From contig CAJNDS010002291.1 of assembly GCA_905221605.1 (NCBI GenBank), positions 36,001 through 100,000 of the forward strand: a stretch of 64,000 nt of DNA, given 5' to 3'. The DNA is from Symbiodinium natans (lineage: Eukaryota; Sar; Dinophyceae; Suessiales; Symbiodiniaceae). This document shows positions 1 through 11,269 of the stretch, piece after piece. Position 1 is the stretch's first letter, and every line of letters begins with the position of its first letter. The notes under the pieces are model-generated. The model saw nothing but the letters and a program-made list of their open reading frames with translations, ran no database searches and had not been told where the DNA came from. The translations under genes were made by a program, and so were the position numbers.

Positions 1-239
1 TTTTTCAGCACGGCAGGGGCCAAAAGCAAGTGGAGAAAGCCGACATGCCAAGACTTTTCGGTTTTAAAACTTCTCCACGTATAGAGAAGTAAAGAACAAG
101 GATCTCTTAGCAGGGCTGCAAAATGGGGAGCATCAGTTGCCTCATTCTGTGATTTTGGGTGAGTTTAAATATCCCTAACAGGGGGGGGGGGTGGTATCGG
201 GGGGGGGGGGGGAGGTGTGGGGGATCCGTAAACGCTAAA

Positions 240-735
240 CCCTTAAACCCCTAAAACCACTTAAACCCTTAAACCCTAAAACCCTAAAAACCCTATAAAC
301 CCTAAAACCCTCAACCCTGAAACCCTGTAAAACCCTAAAACCCTAAAACCCTAAAACCCGAAAACCCTAAAACCCTAAAACCCTAAAACCCTAAAACCCT
401 AAAACCCTAAAACCCTAAAACCCTAAAACCCTAAAACCCTAAAACCCTAAAACCCTAAAACCCTAAAACCCTAAAACCCTAAACCCTAAAACCCTAAAAC
501 CCTAAAACCCTAAAACCCTAAAACCCTAAAACCCTAAAACCCTAAAACCCTAAAAACCCTAAAACCCTAAAAACCCTAAAACCCTAAAACCCTAAAACCC
601 TAAAACCCTAAAACCCTAAAACCCTAAAGCCCTAAAACCCCAAAACCCTAAAACCCTTAAACCCTGAAACCCTGAAACCCTAAAACCCTAAAACCCTAAA
701 CCCTAAAACCCTAAAACCCTAAACCCTAAACCCTA
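240..735. repeat. Telomere-like array, CCCTAAAA 8-mer type
   Basis: About 60 units, mostly the eight-base CCCTAAAA with scattered CCCTAAA, CCCTAAAAA and single-base variants. It follows a G-rich tract (181-226). It is bounded on the right by a methyltransferase exon, so it is internal and not a simple chromosome end. Confidence 0.95.
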
Positions 736-764
736 GGGGGTAGAAGGGGAACCCCTGAACTTGC

Positions 765-3700
765 CTGGAAGGGCGGGCCACGCTTCCCATCTGCAAAGCC
801 ATCATGCTCTACGGCCACGAGGAGGATTTTCCCACCGGGCGCCATCAGGTGGTTCAGCCTCCGATGTAGGCATCGGAGTTCAGGGCTTCAGAGCCTAGTG
901 CATGTTGGGGTTTAGGGTTTAGGGTTTAGGGTTTAGGGTTTAGGGTTTAGGGTTTAGGGTTCGGAGTTCGGAGTTCGGAGTTCGGGGCTTCAGAGTCTAG
1001 TGCATGTGGTATTGTAAGTACGGGCACAAATCTTTGTCAGTAGTTCTGCGGCACTTAGCGCTTTGTTGGGTTAGGTGGAACGATGTTTCTCTGTATCTGA
1101 TCATCCAAGACCACTCGAAGACTTTGCATCTGGTGGCTTCAAAATAAAAACGGTTACAAGGCCAATTGAGCAGGGGCTCAAATTTGCCACTATTTGCGGG
1201 ACCACGCAATAGGGGTTTCGCCATCATGGCACCTAGACTTCTAGCCGTAGGGCGAAAACCTTGCCCTCATGACCATGCCGCTTGCATATTCCACAGTAGC
1301 CACAGTACCGTGTCAGATCGCCATGGGACCTGGAAGACGGCCCAGTGGGATATGGAGGGCTGTAGGGCTTTCGGGGGTTTAAGTTCTAGAGTTGAGGGTC
1401 GGACTCCGCTATGAGAAGTATTTCCCCCCCGAACCAAACTGGCCGAGCATCGTGTCTGCGTAGGGCTGCCGATCGCTGGGGTTGATGGCAACAAAGGCGC
1501 CACGATCAAAGGCAGCCTTCTCAGAGAATGGGTTTAGGGTTTAGGGGCTTAGGGTTTGGGGTCTTTATGGATTTGAATCATGGGCTCTTTCTGGTACCCC
1601 AAACTCAGACTGTAAAGGGCATACCAAAATAGAATATCAGGAGTATACTAGAACAGAACCTCAAAGAAGAAGGCCCATAATTCTGATCTCACCCCTTTGT
1701 GCACAACACAAGCATCAAGTTGGCATTAAGAGTTCGCAAGGGAAACCCTCGCTCCCTTTCGACTTCTCCCCGCCCTAAACCCTAAACCCTACACCCTAAA
1801 CCTTAGACCCTAAACCCTAAACCCTAAACTGCCCTAAACCCTAAACCGTAAGACCCTAAACGCTGGAGTCTAACCCCAAAAAAACAATTACTTAACAACC
1901 CTGAACCCTAAACCGTAAGACCCTAAACCCTGGAGTCTAACCCCAAAAAACAATTCTAAACCCTCAGGCGGCCTCGAAGGGAACAAGGGCCTTGGCCTGT
2001 TCTGGTCCGAGACCGAGGAAGTCACCTCCAGGCCCGAGCTGTTGGGGATCAAAACCGTCTAGGGTTTAGGGTTTAGGGTTTAGAGTTTAGGGCTTGGGGT
2101 TCGGGGTTCGGGGTTCGGGGTTTGGGGTTTGGGGTTGGGGTTTGGGGTTTGGGGTCTGGGGTTTGGGGTTTGGGGTTTGGGGTTTGGGGTTAGGATTTCA
2201 CGTTTAGGGCAAGAGCTAAAGGGCACATACAGTATAGGGTAAAGGGCATCGGGTTTTTGGGGCTTCATGTGTAGGGGATCCGGGTTTGGCTGTGGGCTTT
2301 AGGGTCCTGGCGCTTTGGGGCTTGAGGGTGTTTAGGGTTAAGGGTATAAAACTCAAATCCTAAACCCTAAACCCTAAACCCTAAACCCTAAACCCTAAAC
2401 CCCAAACCCTACTAAACCCCAAACCCTACTAAACCCCAAACCCTACTAAACCCCAAACCCTACTAAACCCCAAACCCCAAACCCCAAACCCCAAACCCCA
2501 AACCCTAAACCCTAAACCCTAAACCCTAAACCCTAAACCCTAAACCATAGGCCGCCCGCGCCAGGCGGCGGCCGGTACAACTGAACGCTACCGCTTCGAG
2601 ATCTGCTTGCTTTGCCAAGCAGATCGAGTTTGCCACACCTGATGCATCCCTGCTAGCCATAGGGCACAATGTAATAATGGATTAACCCTAAACCCCCGAC
2701 GCGCCACGCCGGCGGGGTTGCGCCAGAGTTGCCCCCGCCAGGGTTGCCCCGCCAGGGTTGCCCCCACCAGGGTTGCCCCCGCCAGGGTTGCCCTTGCCAG
2801 GGTTGCACCCGCCAGGGTTGCCCCCGCCGGGGTTGCCCCACCTAGAGTTCCCCCCGCCGTTGCCCCCGCCAGGGTTGCCCCCACCAGGGTTGGGTGGCCC
2901 CGCCCCCGCCAGGGTTGCCCCCCAACCGGGATTGCCCCGCCAGCCCGCCAGAATTGCCCCCGCCAGGGTTGCCCCCTCCAGGGTTGCCCCCACCAGGGTT
3001 GCCCCCGCCAGGGTTTTCCTTGCCAGGGTTGCTCCCGCCAATTCCTTCGCCAGGGTTGCCCCCGCCAGGGTTGCCCCCGCCAGGGCCCGCCCGGGTTGCG
3101 CCTGCAGGGCCCCCTGCCGCCCGCCGCCAGGGTTGCCCCGGCCAGGGTGGCCCCCCAGGGTTCCTGGCCAGGGTTGCCCTCACCAGGGTTGCGGCCGCCC
3201 CCACCAGGGTTGCCCCCGCCAGGGTTGCCCCCGCCACGTCAGGGTTGCCCCCGCCAGGGTTGCCCCCGCCAGGGTTGCCTCTGCCAGGGTGGTTGCTTTA
3301 TCAGTTGCGCCCAAAATTCCTTTCCAACTTTCTAGGGTCGCTCTCCGCAGGGTTGCCCTCGCTAGGGTGACAGGTTTGCCCCCGCCAGGGTTGCCCACCA
3401 GGTCTGTTTCGTCAGGGTTGCCCCGCCAGGGTTGCCCTTGTGAGGGTTGTCCCTGCCAGAGTTTCCCCCGCCCCCTTCCCCTTCAGGTTTGCCCCCACCA
3501 CCAGCCCCGGCACCATGTCGCCTACTTGTGCACCTTCTCATTGACGCCCCTCCCAGACAACCTGGTCCTCCTTGCGCGCTTGCAAGGCTTCGTCGTCCTT
3601 CTCTATGAAGGAAGCACAAGCTCCCTGCCAAAGTACTCTAGCATTCTGCCAGGGTGCCGGCAATGTTGCCTCGCCGGGGTTGCACGCCAGGGTTGCGCCT

Positions 3701-6700
3701 GCCAGGGCTGCCCCCGCCGCATTCCCTCCATCTCATCCGGGTTATTCCGGAGTCCTGCGACCAACATGGCTCGGGTTGGAAAAACCGACACGGGGCTTGC
3801 CCTGGCTTAGCTATGGCCTTGAGGGTGTCTTAAACACAGTAGTTTGGATCCCGGACAGTGTAGGCTCAAGCAACAGCAGCAGTACGTCCCATCCCGGCCA
3901 TCGGGGAGAGTGGAGGTGAAAGCCCCCTTGATAGGGGGGTGGGGGGTAGACCGCTCTAAACCCGAAAAAGGCGGTAGTTTGGGTGGTTGGGGTGGGATCC
4001 GCTGCACCGAGGCGGCCCGACCCGCCACCACTCCCTGGCGCGGGTCGGGACCGCGGCACTTTGGAACACCCTAAACCCTAAACCCTAAACCCTTTTTAAG
4101 GGGTCTTGGGCTCTTTGGGAAGAACACTGAACCAGTTTTTGTTTTGCAAGCTGAGTCCTGGTCCTGCAAGGCGAAATTCAATGTCGCAAGTTTCAGCAGG
4201 GAAGTTTGAGGCTCTTGAAGATAAACCTATAGAAACCGGGTTTAGGGTTTAGGGTTTAGGGCTTAGGGTTTAGGGTTTAGGGTTTAGGGTCCCTAGACCC
4301 AAAACCCCCACGCCCGCGATGTCCTTCGCCGCAGTGACCGTTACAGCTGCAGCACCACCAAGGAAGGGGCCAGAGACTTCCATTTGGTAGCCCAGTGGTG
4401 TTTTTTTTGTTTTTTCCTTTTTTTCTTTATGGCTTGCTAGGTTCCCGAATAAAGAAACCAAACCCGAAAAGGGCACTCTTACAATAAGAAGGTGACAGGG
4501 GCTACTTGAGGCCATGTTGAGTCGAGCCTTGAGGTTTTTGCTAAGCAGCCAAGTGCAGCCCCTGCCAGGGTTGGGTTTGGGTTTAGGGCTCTTAGGGCTC
4601 TTAGGGCTCTTAGGGCTTGGAGAAGGTTAGGGTGGTTCAGGGTCTGTTGACAAGTATGCCCATTTGGAAACTCAGGTCCTTGAGACATGATATTATGAAG
4701 CCCTGGTTATCAGAAAGCTTTGCAGTAGTGCGAAAGATCCCAGCACATTGAATCCCTCAACCCTAAACCCCCTACGTTCCTCCCCTCAACTTGCTTCCCT
4801 TTTGGCCCTGGAAGCCCACAAGCCCTTGTGCAACTTTAACCACAAGCCCTAAACCCCAAAACCCGCAGCTGTAAACCCTACGTCGTAAACAGCCAACCCG
4901 CAGTCCTGACAACCTAACAACCTGACAGCCTGAATTCCTAACCTTACAAGCCTGAACCCGAAATCCCTTTCATTGGGTTTAGGGTTTAGGGTTTAGGGTT
5001 TAGGGTTTAGGGTTTAGGGTTTAGGGTTTAGGGTTTAGGGTTTAGGGTTTAGGGTTTAGGGTTTAGGGTTTAGGGTTTAGGGTATTGTGGGGCTCCTTGG
5101 GTTGAGGTTGAGCTGAGGTTCAGGGGGAGACCCTGGGCTCCCCCCCCAACCTTCCACAAAGATCACGGGCGGTGGCGGTTCATGCCTGCCAGCGGACAAG
5201 GACTCGTCCGTGATGGCCTACTGCAGCCCTCAGGTTTAGGGATGTTGAGGGTTCCCCCGAAGCCTTCCTTCCCCAAACCCCAAACCCTAAACCCCAAACC
5301 CCCAACCCCAAACCCCAAACCCCCACACCCCCAAACCCGCAAACCCCCAACCCCCCAACCCCCAAACCCCCAAACCCCAAACCCCAAAACCCCAAAACCC
5401 CAAAAACCCCAAAACCCCAAAAAACCCAAAACCCCCAAACCCCAAAACCCCAAAACCCCAAACCCCCAAAACCCCAAAAACCCCAAACCCCAAAACCCCA
5501 AAACCCAAAACCCCAAAAACCCCAAAACCCCAAAACCCCCAAAACCCCAAACCCCAAAACCAAAACCCCAAACCCCAAACACCCAAAACCCCAAAACCCC
5601 AAACCCCAAAACCCAACCCCAAAACCCCAAAACCCCCAAACCCAAAACCCCAAAACCCCAAAACCCCAAAACCCCAAAACCCCAAAACCCCCCCGAAACC
5701 CCAAACCCCAAACCCCAAAACCCCAAAACCCAAAACCAAACCCCAAACCCCCACCAAACCCCAAAACCAAACCCCCCCAAACCCCAAACCCCAAACCCCA
5801 AAACCCCAAAACCCAAAACCCAAAACCCCAAACCCCACACCCCAACCCAACCCCCCCCCCCCCCCTCCCCGCCCGCAAAAAAAAAAAAAACTAAACATCC
5901 CGAGGCGGAGAGCCTGGCACCGTCCTCCGGCCCCGCCGGGATCAGCACCGCATGCCCGCGGAAACGCTCGGGGTCCAGCTCCGGCGGGAAGTTCACGTGC
6001 ATCGTGGGCCCTGGCGGGGTTTGGGGTTTGGGGTTTAGGGTTTAAGGTTCAGGGGTTAGGTCTTCTTGGGGTTTACAGGACATAGTGTTTTCTGGGGTCG
6101 CATAGAGCTGGTTCTTCAGGCGCTTTGGCTTTCTAGGGTTTACGGTTCGGGGTGTATGGTCCGACCCCACCAATATATCTCTGGCACATGATATTGACCT
6201 TGTTGAGGCGCTGAGGTCCTTTAGCCCTGAGCCAGACCCTGACAGCCCTTCAATCCGAATCTTCGAGAGTTGGGGTTTAGGGTTGAGGTTTAGGCTCTTG
6301 GGTTTTGGGGGGCCTGTAGAAGCCATGAACTCTTATCGGGTTAATTACACAGGGGTTGTATCTCATTAGTCCGGCAAACACCCCTACCCCACAAACCCTA
6401 AACCCTGAACCCTAAACCCTGAACCCTATAAGATACCCTTAACCCTAAACCCGAAACCCTAAACATTAAACCCTGAACCGTAAATCCGAAGGCCTTTGGC
6501 AGTAGGCACTTGCAGCCCGAAGTCCTGGAGGGCTTTGCTTTCCGTTGGGGGAAGGGGAGGGGGGGAGCTTTCCTGGTCCTCGGCACACCAATCAAGGAAA
6601 CAGCACAAGGGCCTCACTCGTCTGAAGAAGATTCGCTTGATTTAGGGCTCATCAAAGGGCCCGAGGTGTTCTGTCAGGCATGTCCATGTAGTCCTTGCCG

Positions 6701-9700
6701 AAGTCTTCAATGGCTTTGCGCACGCCGTCCACACCCACCACACGGTAGCCGAGGCGGGCAAGATACACCATGTCCTGAGGCATATGTCTTATCTACGAAT
6801 TGCTTCAGAACCCCCCCCCCCCCCCCAAAAAAAAAAAAAAAAAAAAACAAAACATATATATATATATATATTCCTCATCAGGGGTAATATGGGGATTAAT
6901 ATTTTTTTTATTCTTTTGGGGTTCTTAAGCAAGTAGTAGTTAATCTGGATAGTTCAGGCTGAACCATGTCTCTGCGTGTTCAAAGACGTCAGGATCTGCG
7001 AGCTTGAAGAGTTGGCTAGGTGTAAGGGGCAGTTCCAAACCGAAATGCTTGGCCCCTTCAGCTATGTTTATCTTCTCATGAATCTGAAACCCTAAACCCT
7101 AAACTCTAAACCCTAAACCCTAAACCCTAAACCCTAAACTCTAAACCCTAAAGGCGCTGGAGCCCCGGGTGTTCATAGGAGCCTTGTTGCTTGTCAGGAC
7201 GACGGCCTGCACTGCTTGTGATATCCTAAACCCTAAACCCTAAACCCTAAACCCTAAACCCTAAACCCTAAACCCTAAACCCTAAACCCTAAACCCTAAA
7301 CCCTAAACCCTAAACCCTCCGCTCTGCACCCTACATCCCGAGAGGAGCCTTCCAACAGTGAAGATTTAGAAATACTCAGAGATCAGCCGAAACTGCTTTT
7401 GGTGATGAAGAAATTGCACTTGCAACGCTTGCATCTTCAAGAACTATCGACCTCGAAGACATGGGATTGCGAGAATAAGGGACCCCCAAAATAGATCCCA
7501 CATAGTAGGATTCCGTTTTTATTTTTGGCCCTAAACCCCCCAAACCCTGAACCCTGAACCCTAAACCCTAAACTCTAAGCCAAGAACCCAAAAAAGGCAC
7601 CCCTAATTTCGGAAAGCCCCACATCTTCATCCACAAGCACAACTCTGAGGGCGCATCCACAGTCTTCCCACACAGTGGAACCAATATCCGGGGACCCATT
7701 CCTCAGTTGGCACCCTGACCCTAAACCCTAAACCCTAAACCCTAAAACCGAAACCCTAAACCCGAAACCCTAAACACTAAACCCTATACCCCAAACCCTA
7801 AACCCTAAATTTCTTCACAAGACCAGCCAGCCACTGCGCGACATCTTCAGCTTGCCACACGCCGGAATGGTGCCCACTACTCTAGTCCCTAAACCCTAAA
7901 CCCTAAACCCCAAACCCTAAACCCTAAACCCTAAACCCTAGACCCTAAGCCCTCAACCCTAATGTTCGGGAGAGGAGACTTTCAAGGGGTCCTTCAACGA
8001 TGCCTTATATTGGTTGATGGTCTCTTTTAAGTAGGGTTCTGTGTAGGGGGTTCTTATTGTGGTATCTAGGGGCCATCTTAAAGTACAAGGGTAACAGATA
8101 AAGAGGTCACCGGCCTTTATAAACTATACCTTAAGAACTAGACCCGGGAGTAACCTAGGAATACCAAGGGTGCCCTTTTTTGGGTTTTAAGGGGACTATA
8201 AGGGAACCCCAACCCTAAAAAAAAAAACAAGGGCCTACTCCCGGTCCTAGAGAACCCCAAAACCTACATTTCTCGTAGTTTGTGACAAGAATACACCCTT
8301 ATGGGATTCTTAGGTAACCTATATACAAGGCAGCCTACCAAAGACCAAAGCCCTACAGTAAACTCCCAAAAGTTGGAACATCCGTATCCCCATACCTCAA
8401 AAGGTCTACTAAAGGGAATCCCAGCTCTAATCAGCCTTACAGCATGTTCCCAACTGTCGGGAGTTTTGTTTTTGTAACCCCAAAGCCCTGCACAGACGGC
8501 GCCAAGTCGCCATTGGCCACCGGGGCGTTCGGGTCGATGACTTTGTTCAGGTGAGCCACGAGGTGAGGGTTCGCCTCGCAAAGCGTGGTCGGGATTGTTG
8601 GCTCATGGAACAGACTTCGGGTTTAGGGTTTTAAATTTAAAGCACGTATGTTGCGAATGCAGGGTTTTTTCTCCAGACGAAGTTATGGTAAATGTGCCCT
8701 ATGGTCTCCACATGTCGGGCTTTTCATAGGGCAGTAGAGTGACTAGGTTGCCCCTAAACCCCACACCCCAAGCCCTAAAAGATTTCGGGCTGTAGGGACG
8801 AAAGAGCCCAAAAACCCAAGTCCTGGCATAACGCAAGCCTACGTACATGACATCTTGGCATCCACCACATGCAAGACGCGTGTATCAAACCGGTTGCTGT
8901 ACGCCTTGTAGACTCATAAGCCCTGCGCGAACTCTAGACTAAATCCCCGCCGTTGAAGGAGCCCAAATATCCCGCTCTGTGGGAATTGTCCCCACCGAAT
9001 TTCATTAGAATAGGGTTTTCGGGGGGTGATTATAGTAGACTTATACAGGGACCATAAGGGAATACTGTTTGTAGTCATTCTAAACCCTAAGCCCTAAACC
9101 CTAAACCCTAAACCCGAAACCCTAAACCCTATATTCATTATCAACTGTGAGGCTGCCACTTGCCAGGTTTGAGACTCAGGTTGCATCCAAGCTGCATCCT
9201 CCAGATGCCAACTGATCCTGGCGGTTTAGGTTTAAGGGGTTTAGGGGTTCAGGCGTTTAGGGTTTAGGGTTTGGGGTTTAGGGTTTAGGGTTAAGTGTTT
9301 CGGGTTTAGGGTTTGAGGTTACTTAAGGTTTGGGGCCTCTGTGTTTCGTTCTCTCTGTATTTCCTCTTGTGGTCAAGCGACAGCTTGACGGAGGCGAGAA
9401 ATAGAAAGTGCTTGCATAGCTGCGTCGGGCTCTTGGACCTAATCTCTAGTTTAAGATCAGGTCAACAAGCTCGCAAGTTATGTGCAGAGGACGTCAAGCA
9501 GAAGCTCGCTTAATGCTTTAGATATACGCCACGCACTCAGCGTGTGAAACTTGAAATCCACGAGAACATCTGTTCAGGGCTTGGGTTTCTGGGGTTTAGC
9601 TTTTGGTGCACCTGACATGGGCTTTAGGGTTTATAGGGCCTGGAGTCTTTACCCTAAACCCTAAACCCTAAACCCTTTCAACTCTAAGCCCTAAATTCGC

Positions 9701-10798
9701 CCTCACCCAGATTGCCGTCTAGGAACGAGCTCCTTCACCCTGCAGGCCTTCATGAAACCAATCGAAGCCCATTGGGATCAATGGAATCGGTTTAGGGTTT
9801 AGGGGTTTAGGGGTTTAGGGGTTTAGGGGTTTAGGGGTTTAGGGGTTTAGGGGTTTAGGGGTTAAGGGGTAAAGGGGTAAAGGGGTAAAGGGGTTAAGGG
9901 GTTAAGGGGTTAAGGGGTTAAGGGGTTAAGGGGTTAAGGGGTTAAGGGGTTAAGGGTTTAAGGGGTTAAGGGGTTAAGGGGTTAAGGGGTTAAGGGGTTA
10001 AGGGGTTAAGGGGTTAAGGGGTTAAGGGGTTTAGGGGTTTAGGGGTTTAGGGGTTTAGGGGTTTAGGGGTTTAGGGGTTTAGGGGTTTAGGGGTTTAGGG
10101 GTTTAGGGGTTTAGGGGTTTAGGGGTTTAGGGGTTTAGGGGTTTAGGGGTTTAGGGTTTAGGGGTTTAAGAGGGTTGGGGGTTGGGGGTTTGGGGGGTGG
10201 GGTTTGGGGGTTTGGGGGTTTGGGGGGGGGTTTGGGTTTGGGGGTTTGGGGGTTTTGGGGGTTTGGGGGTTTGGGGTTTGGGGGTTGGGGGTTTAGGGGT
10301 TAGGGGTTTAGGGGGTTTAGGGGTTTAGGGGTTTAGGGTTTAGGGGTTTAGGGGTTTAGGGGTTTAGGGGTTTAGGGGTTTAGGGGTTTCGGGGTTTAGG
10401 GGTTTAGGGACACGGACCTCCACAAATCCGAGGCCCATAGTTGAGGTCAAACCACCCAAGACACCCAGACCCTAAGCCTGAACCCTAAACCCTAAACCCT
10501 AAGCCCTCAGCCCTGAAGCCCTAAAGGCCTAAAGGCCTAAAGGCCTAAAGGCATAAAGGCATAAAGGCCTAAAACCCTAAAAACCCTAAAAACCCTAAAA
10601 CCCTAAAACCCTAAAACACCCTAAAACATCCTAAAACCCTAAAACCCTAAAACCCTAAAACCCTAAAACCCTAAAACCTAACACCCCCCCCCCCCCCCCC
10701 CCCCCGGGCTGCTGAAAGAGGGTCCGATTCACCGCCCAGCGATCCTCCCAGCTCTTAAGCCGTTCCGCCTCACAACTTGGGGTCAGTAGAAGGCTCAT
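765..10798 (-). CDS. TPMT: Thiopurine S-methyltransferase-like gene, 8 exons (3' end not seen)
   Basis: A SAM-dependent thiol/thiopurine methyltransferase, which would methylate sulfur (or selenium) on small aromatic thiols. Exons in transcript order: 10798-10713, 7876-7824, 7701-7658, 6774-6699, 6010-5937, 2038-1973, 1516-1440, 858-765. Phases match at every junction, giving 190 codons from ATG at 10798. Family landmarks: SWEDRW near the start, RTLFH across exons 1/2, the SAM motif ILVPLCGKTV-DM across exons 3/4, VVGVDGV in exon 4, GGDF in exon 6, DRGAFVAINPSDR in exon 7, and PGGKILLV then GPPF in exon 8. Family proteins run about 210-245 residues, so 20-50 residues are missing and probably lie left of the window. 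Donors are GC (five), GT (two) and GA (one). The introns contain telomere-like arrays, a minisatellite and MITE fragments. No signal peptide is seen. The assignment is firm; individual boundaries are inferred. Confidence 0.85.
907..960. repeat. TTTAGGG block in methyltransferase intron 7
   Basis: Seven to eight perfect TTTAGGG units inside the 581-base intron between exons 1440 and 858. Confidence 0.9.
2344..2547. repeat. CCCTAAA array with an embedded 17-mer
   Basis: Perfect CCCTAAA units flank four to five copies of a 17-base unit (CTAAACCCCAAACCCTA) at about 2400-2465, then CCCCAAA units. It shows secondary duplication inside a telomere-like block. Confidence 0.85.
2705..3720. repeat. 15-base GC-rich minisatellite
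   Basis: Dozens of degenerate copies of GGGTTGCCCCCGCCA in head-to-tail order, decaying towards 3.7 kb. Long Pro/Gly/Ala-rich frames on both strands are a by-product of the repeat. It sits in the 3.9 kb intron between methyltransferase exons 5 and 6. Confidence 0.9.
4975..5084. repeat. Perfect TTTAGGG array
   Basis: About 15 perfect tandem units, in the same methyltransferase intron as the minisatellite. Confidence 0.95.
5270..5845. repeat. CCCCAAA/CCCCAAAA/CCCAAAA variant array
   Basis: About 570 bases of C3-5A2-5 units, dominated by CCCCAAAA and CCCCAAA, lacking the T of the standard unit. It ends in a C run and an A run. Long Phe/Gly/Leu/Trp-rich minus-strand frames here are translations of the repeat. 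Confidence 0.9.
6793..6940. mobile_element. MITE-like element with poly-C/poly-A interior
   Basis: TCTACGAATTGCTTCAGAACCCC at the left and GGGGTTCTTAAGCAAGTAGTAG at the right are inverted. The interior is a C run, an A run and (AT)n. A relative lies at 25113-25272 (ACTACTATTTGCTCAAG to CTTAAGCAAATGGTAG). It abuts the methyltransferase exon at 6774. Confidence 0.55.
7206..7320. repeat. Perfect CCCTAAA array in methyltransferase intron 3
   Basis: About 15 units, inside the 883-base GA-AG intron between exons 7658 and 6774. Other short CCCTAAA blocks lie at 7088-7150, 7720-7810 and 7890-7960. Confidence 0.95.
8138..8250. mobile_element. MITE, GACCCGGGAGTAACCTAGGA family
   Basis: Left end CTAGACCCGGGAGTAACC and right end CCTACTCCCGGTCCTAG are inverted. 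The interior is GGGTGCCC-TTTTTT, TTTAAGGGGACTATAAGGGAACC and AACAAGGG, shared with the copies at 19785, 32891 and 45455, so these form one superfamily. Confidence 0.7.
9790..10420. repeat. TTTAGGGG and TTAAGGGG 8-mer arrays
   Basis: Runs of TTTAGGGG switch abruptly to about 25 units of TTAAGGGG (9865-10030), back to TTTAGGGG, then to TTTGGGGG-like units (10170-10290) and back again. It lies in methyltransferase intron 1. Confidence 0.95.
10490..10705. repeat. AAAGGCCT short repeat, CCCTAAAA array and poly-C
   Basis: About six copies of an AAAGGCCT-type octamer (10522-10570), then CCCTAAAA units, then a run of about 23 C ending only a few bases from the first methyltransferase exon. Confidence 0.9.
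10713..10798 (-). CDS. TPMT: Methyltransferase exon 1 with start codon
   Basis: ATG at 10798-10796 opens a frame that reaches SWEDRW and RTLF, the typical N-terminal element of the TPMT family. The donor begins GCAGCC at 10712. The next exon (7876) completes the FH of the conserved RT-FH motif. Intron 1 is about 2.8 kb and contains the whole 9.8-10.7 kb repeat tract. Upstream of the ATG lies a CCCTAAA block, so any promoter is not recognisable. Confidence 0.7.
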
Positions 10799-10954
10799 GG
10801 AGTGCGGGAAGGTCAAGCCTACCCTAACCCTAAACCCTAAACCCTAAACCCTAAACCCTAAACCCTAAACCCTTCAACTCCCAGGATCCCTAAGCCCTAG
10901 ATTCGCCACATCAAGGCCCATGGGGCGCGGAGAGGAGGAGAGGGCTGTCGTTCA

Positions 10955-11266
10955 CCAATTGAGCAGTTTTTTTTTTCATTGTGTGGGGTGTTGTAATGGC
11001 ATAGGTATCCTACGCGGGCCTACGCGTCAGCTCATGTTTAGTAGGCGCGCGACCTACGCGCGGAGTATGTTGTTGACGTGTACCTACGCGGACCTACGCG
11101 GCAAGCACAGACAACCTACGCGGACCTACGCGCCCATACTGCATAGACTTGCCTACGCGGACCCTACGCAAACCTACGCCCTGCAGGCAAAATGCTACGC
11201 GGCCGACTTTCAATGATCGCGTCTCTACGTAGCCTTGCTCCTAGAAAAAAAACGCTGCTCAATTGG
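10955..11266. mobile_element. 312-base element with terminal inverted repeats and CCTACGCG core
   Basis: CCAATTGAGCAG at the left end is inverted as CTGCTCAATTGG at the right end, each followed inwards by a T/A-run. The interior holds more than 15 degenerate copies of CCTACGCGG. It looks like a non-autonomous element that captured or grew a minisatellite. No coding capacity. Confidence 0.65.
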
Positions 11267-11269
11267 CTT

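Noticed and set aside
1-740. True chromosome end
   Set aside because: The array is mixed in unit length and is followed within 30 bases by a methyltransferase exon whose gene continues to the left; equivalent arrays occur throughout the window.
2718-3810. Long Pro/Gly/Ala-rich ORFs on both strands (up to 350 codons)
   Set aside because: They are translations of the 15-base minisatellite; length divisible by three keeps several frames open. No non-repeat domain.
5163-6045. ORFs of 200-290 codons rich in Pro/Lys/Asn or Phe/Gly/Leu/Trp
   Set aside because: Translations of the CCCCAAAA-type array. Only the short stretch 5937-6010 within it is a real exon, of the methyltransferase.
7611-7716. 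Plus-strand exon GKPHIFIHKHNSEG
   Set aside because: Antisense shadow of methyltransferase exon 3 (LVPLCGKTV on the minus strand).
7824-7876. SAM (sterile alpha motif) domain, from WQAEDVAQWLAG
   Set aside because: The exon splices in phase between the methyltransferase N-terminus and its LVPLCGKT motif, where that family has a similar short helix.
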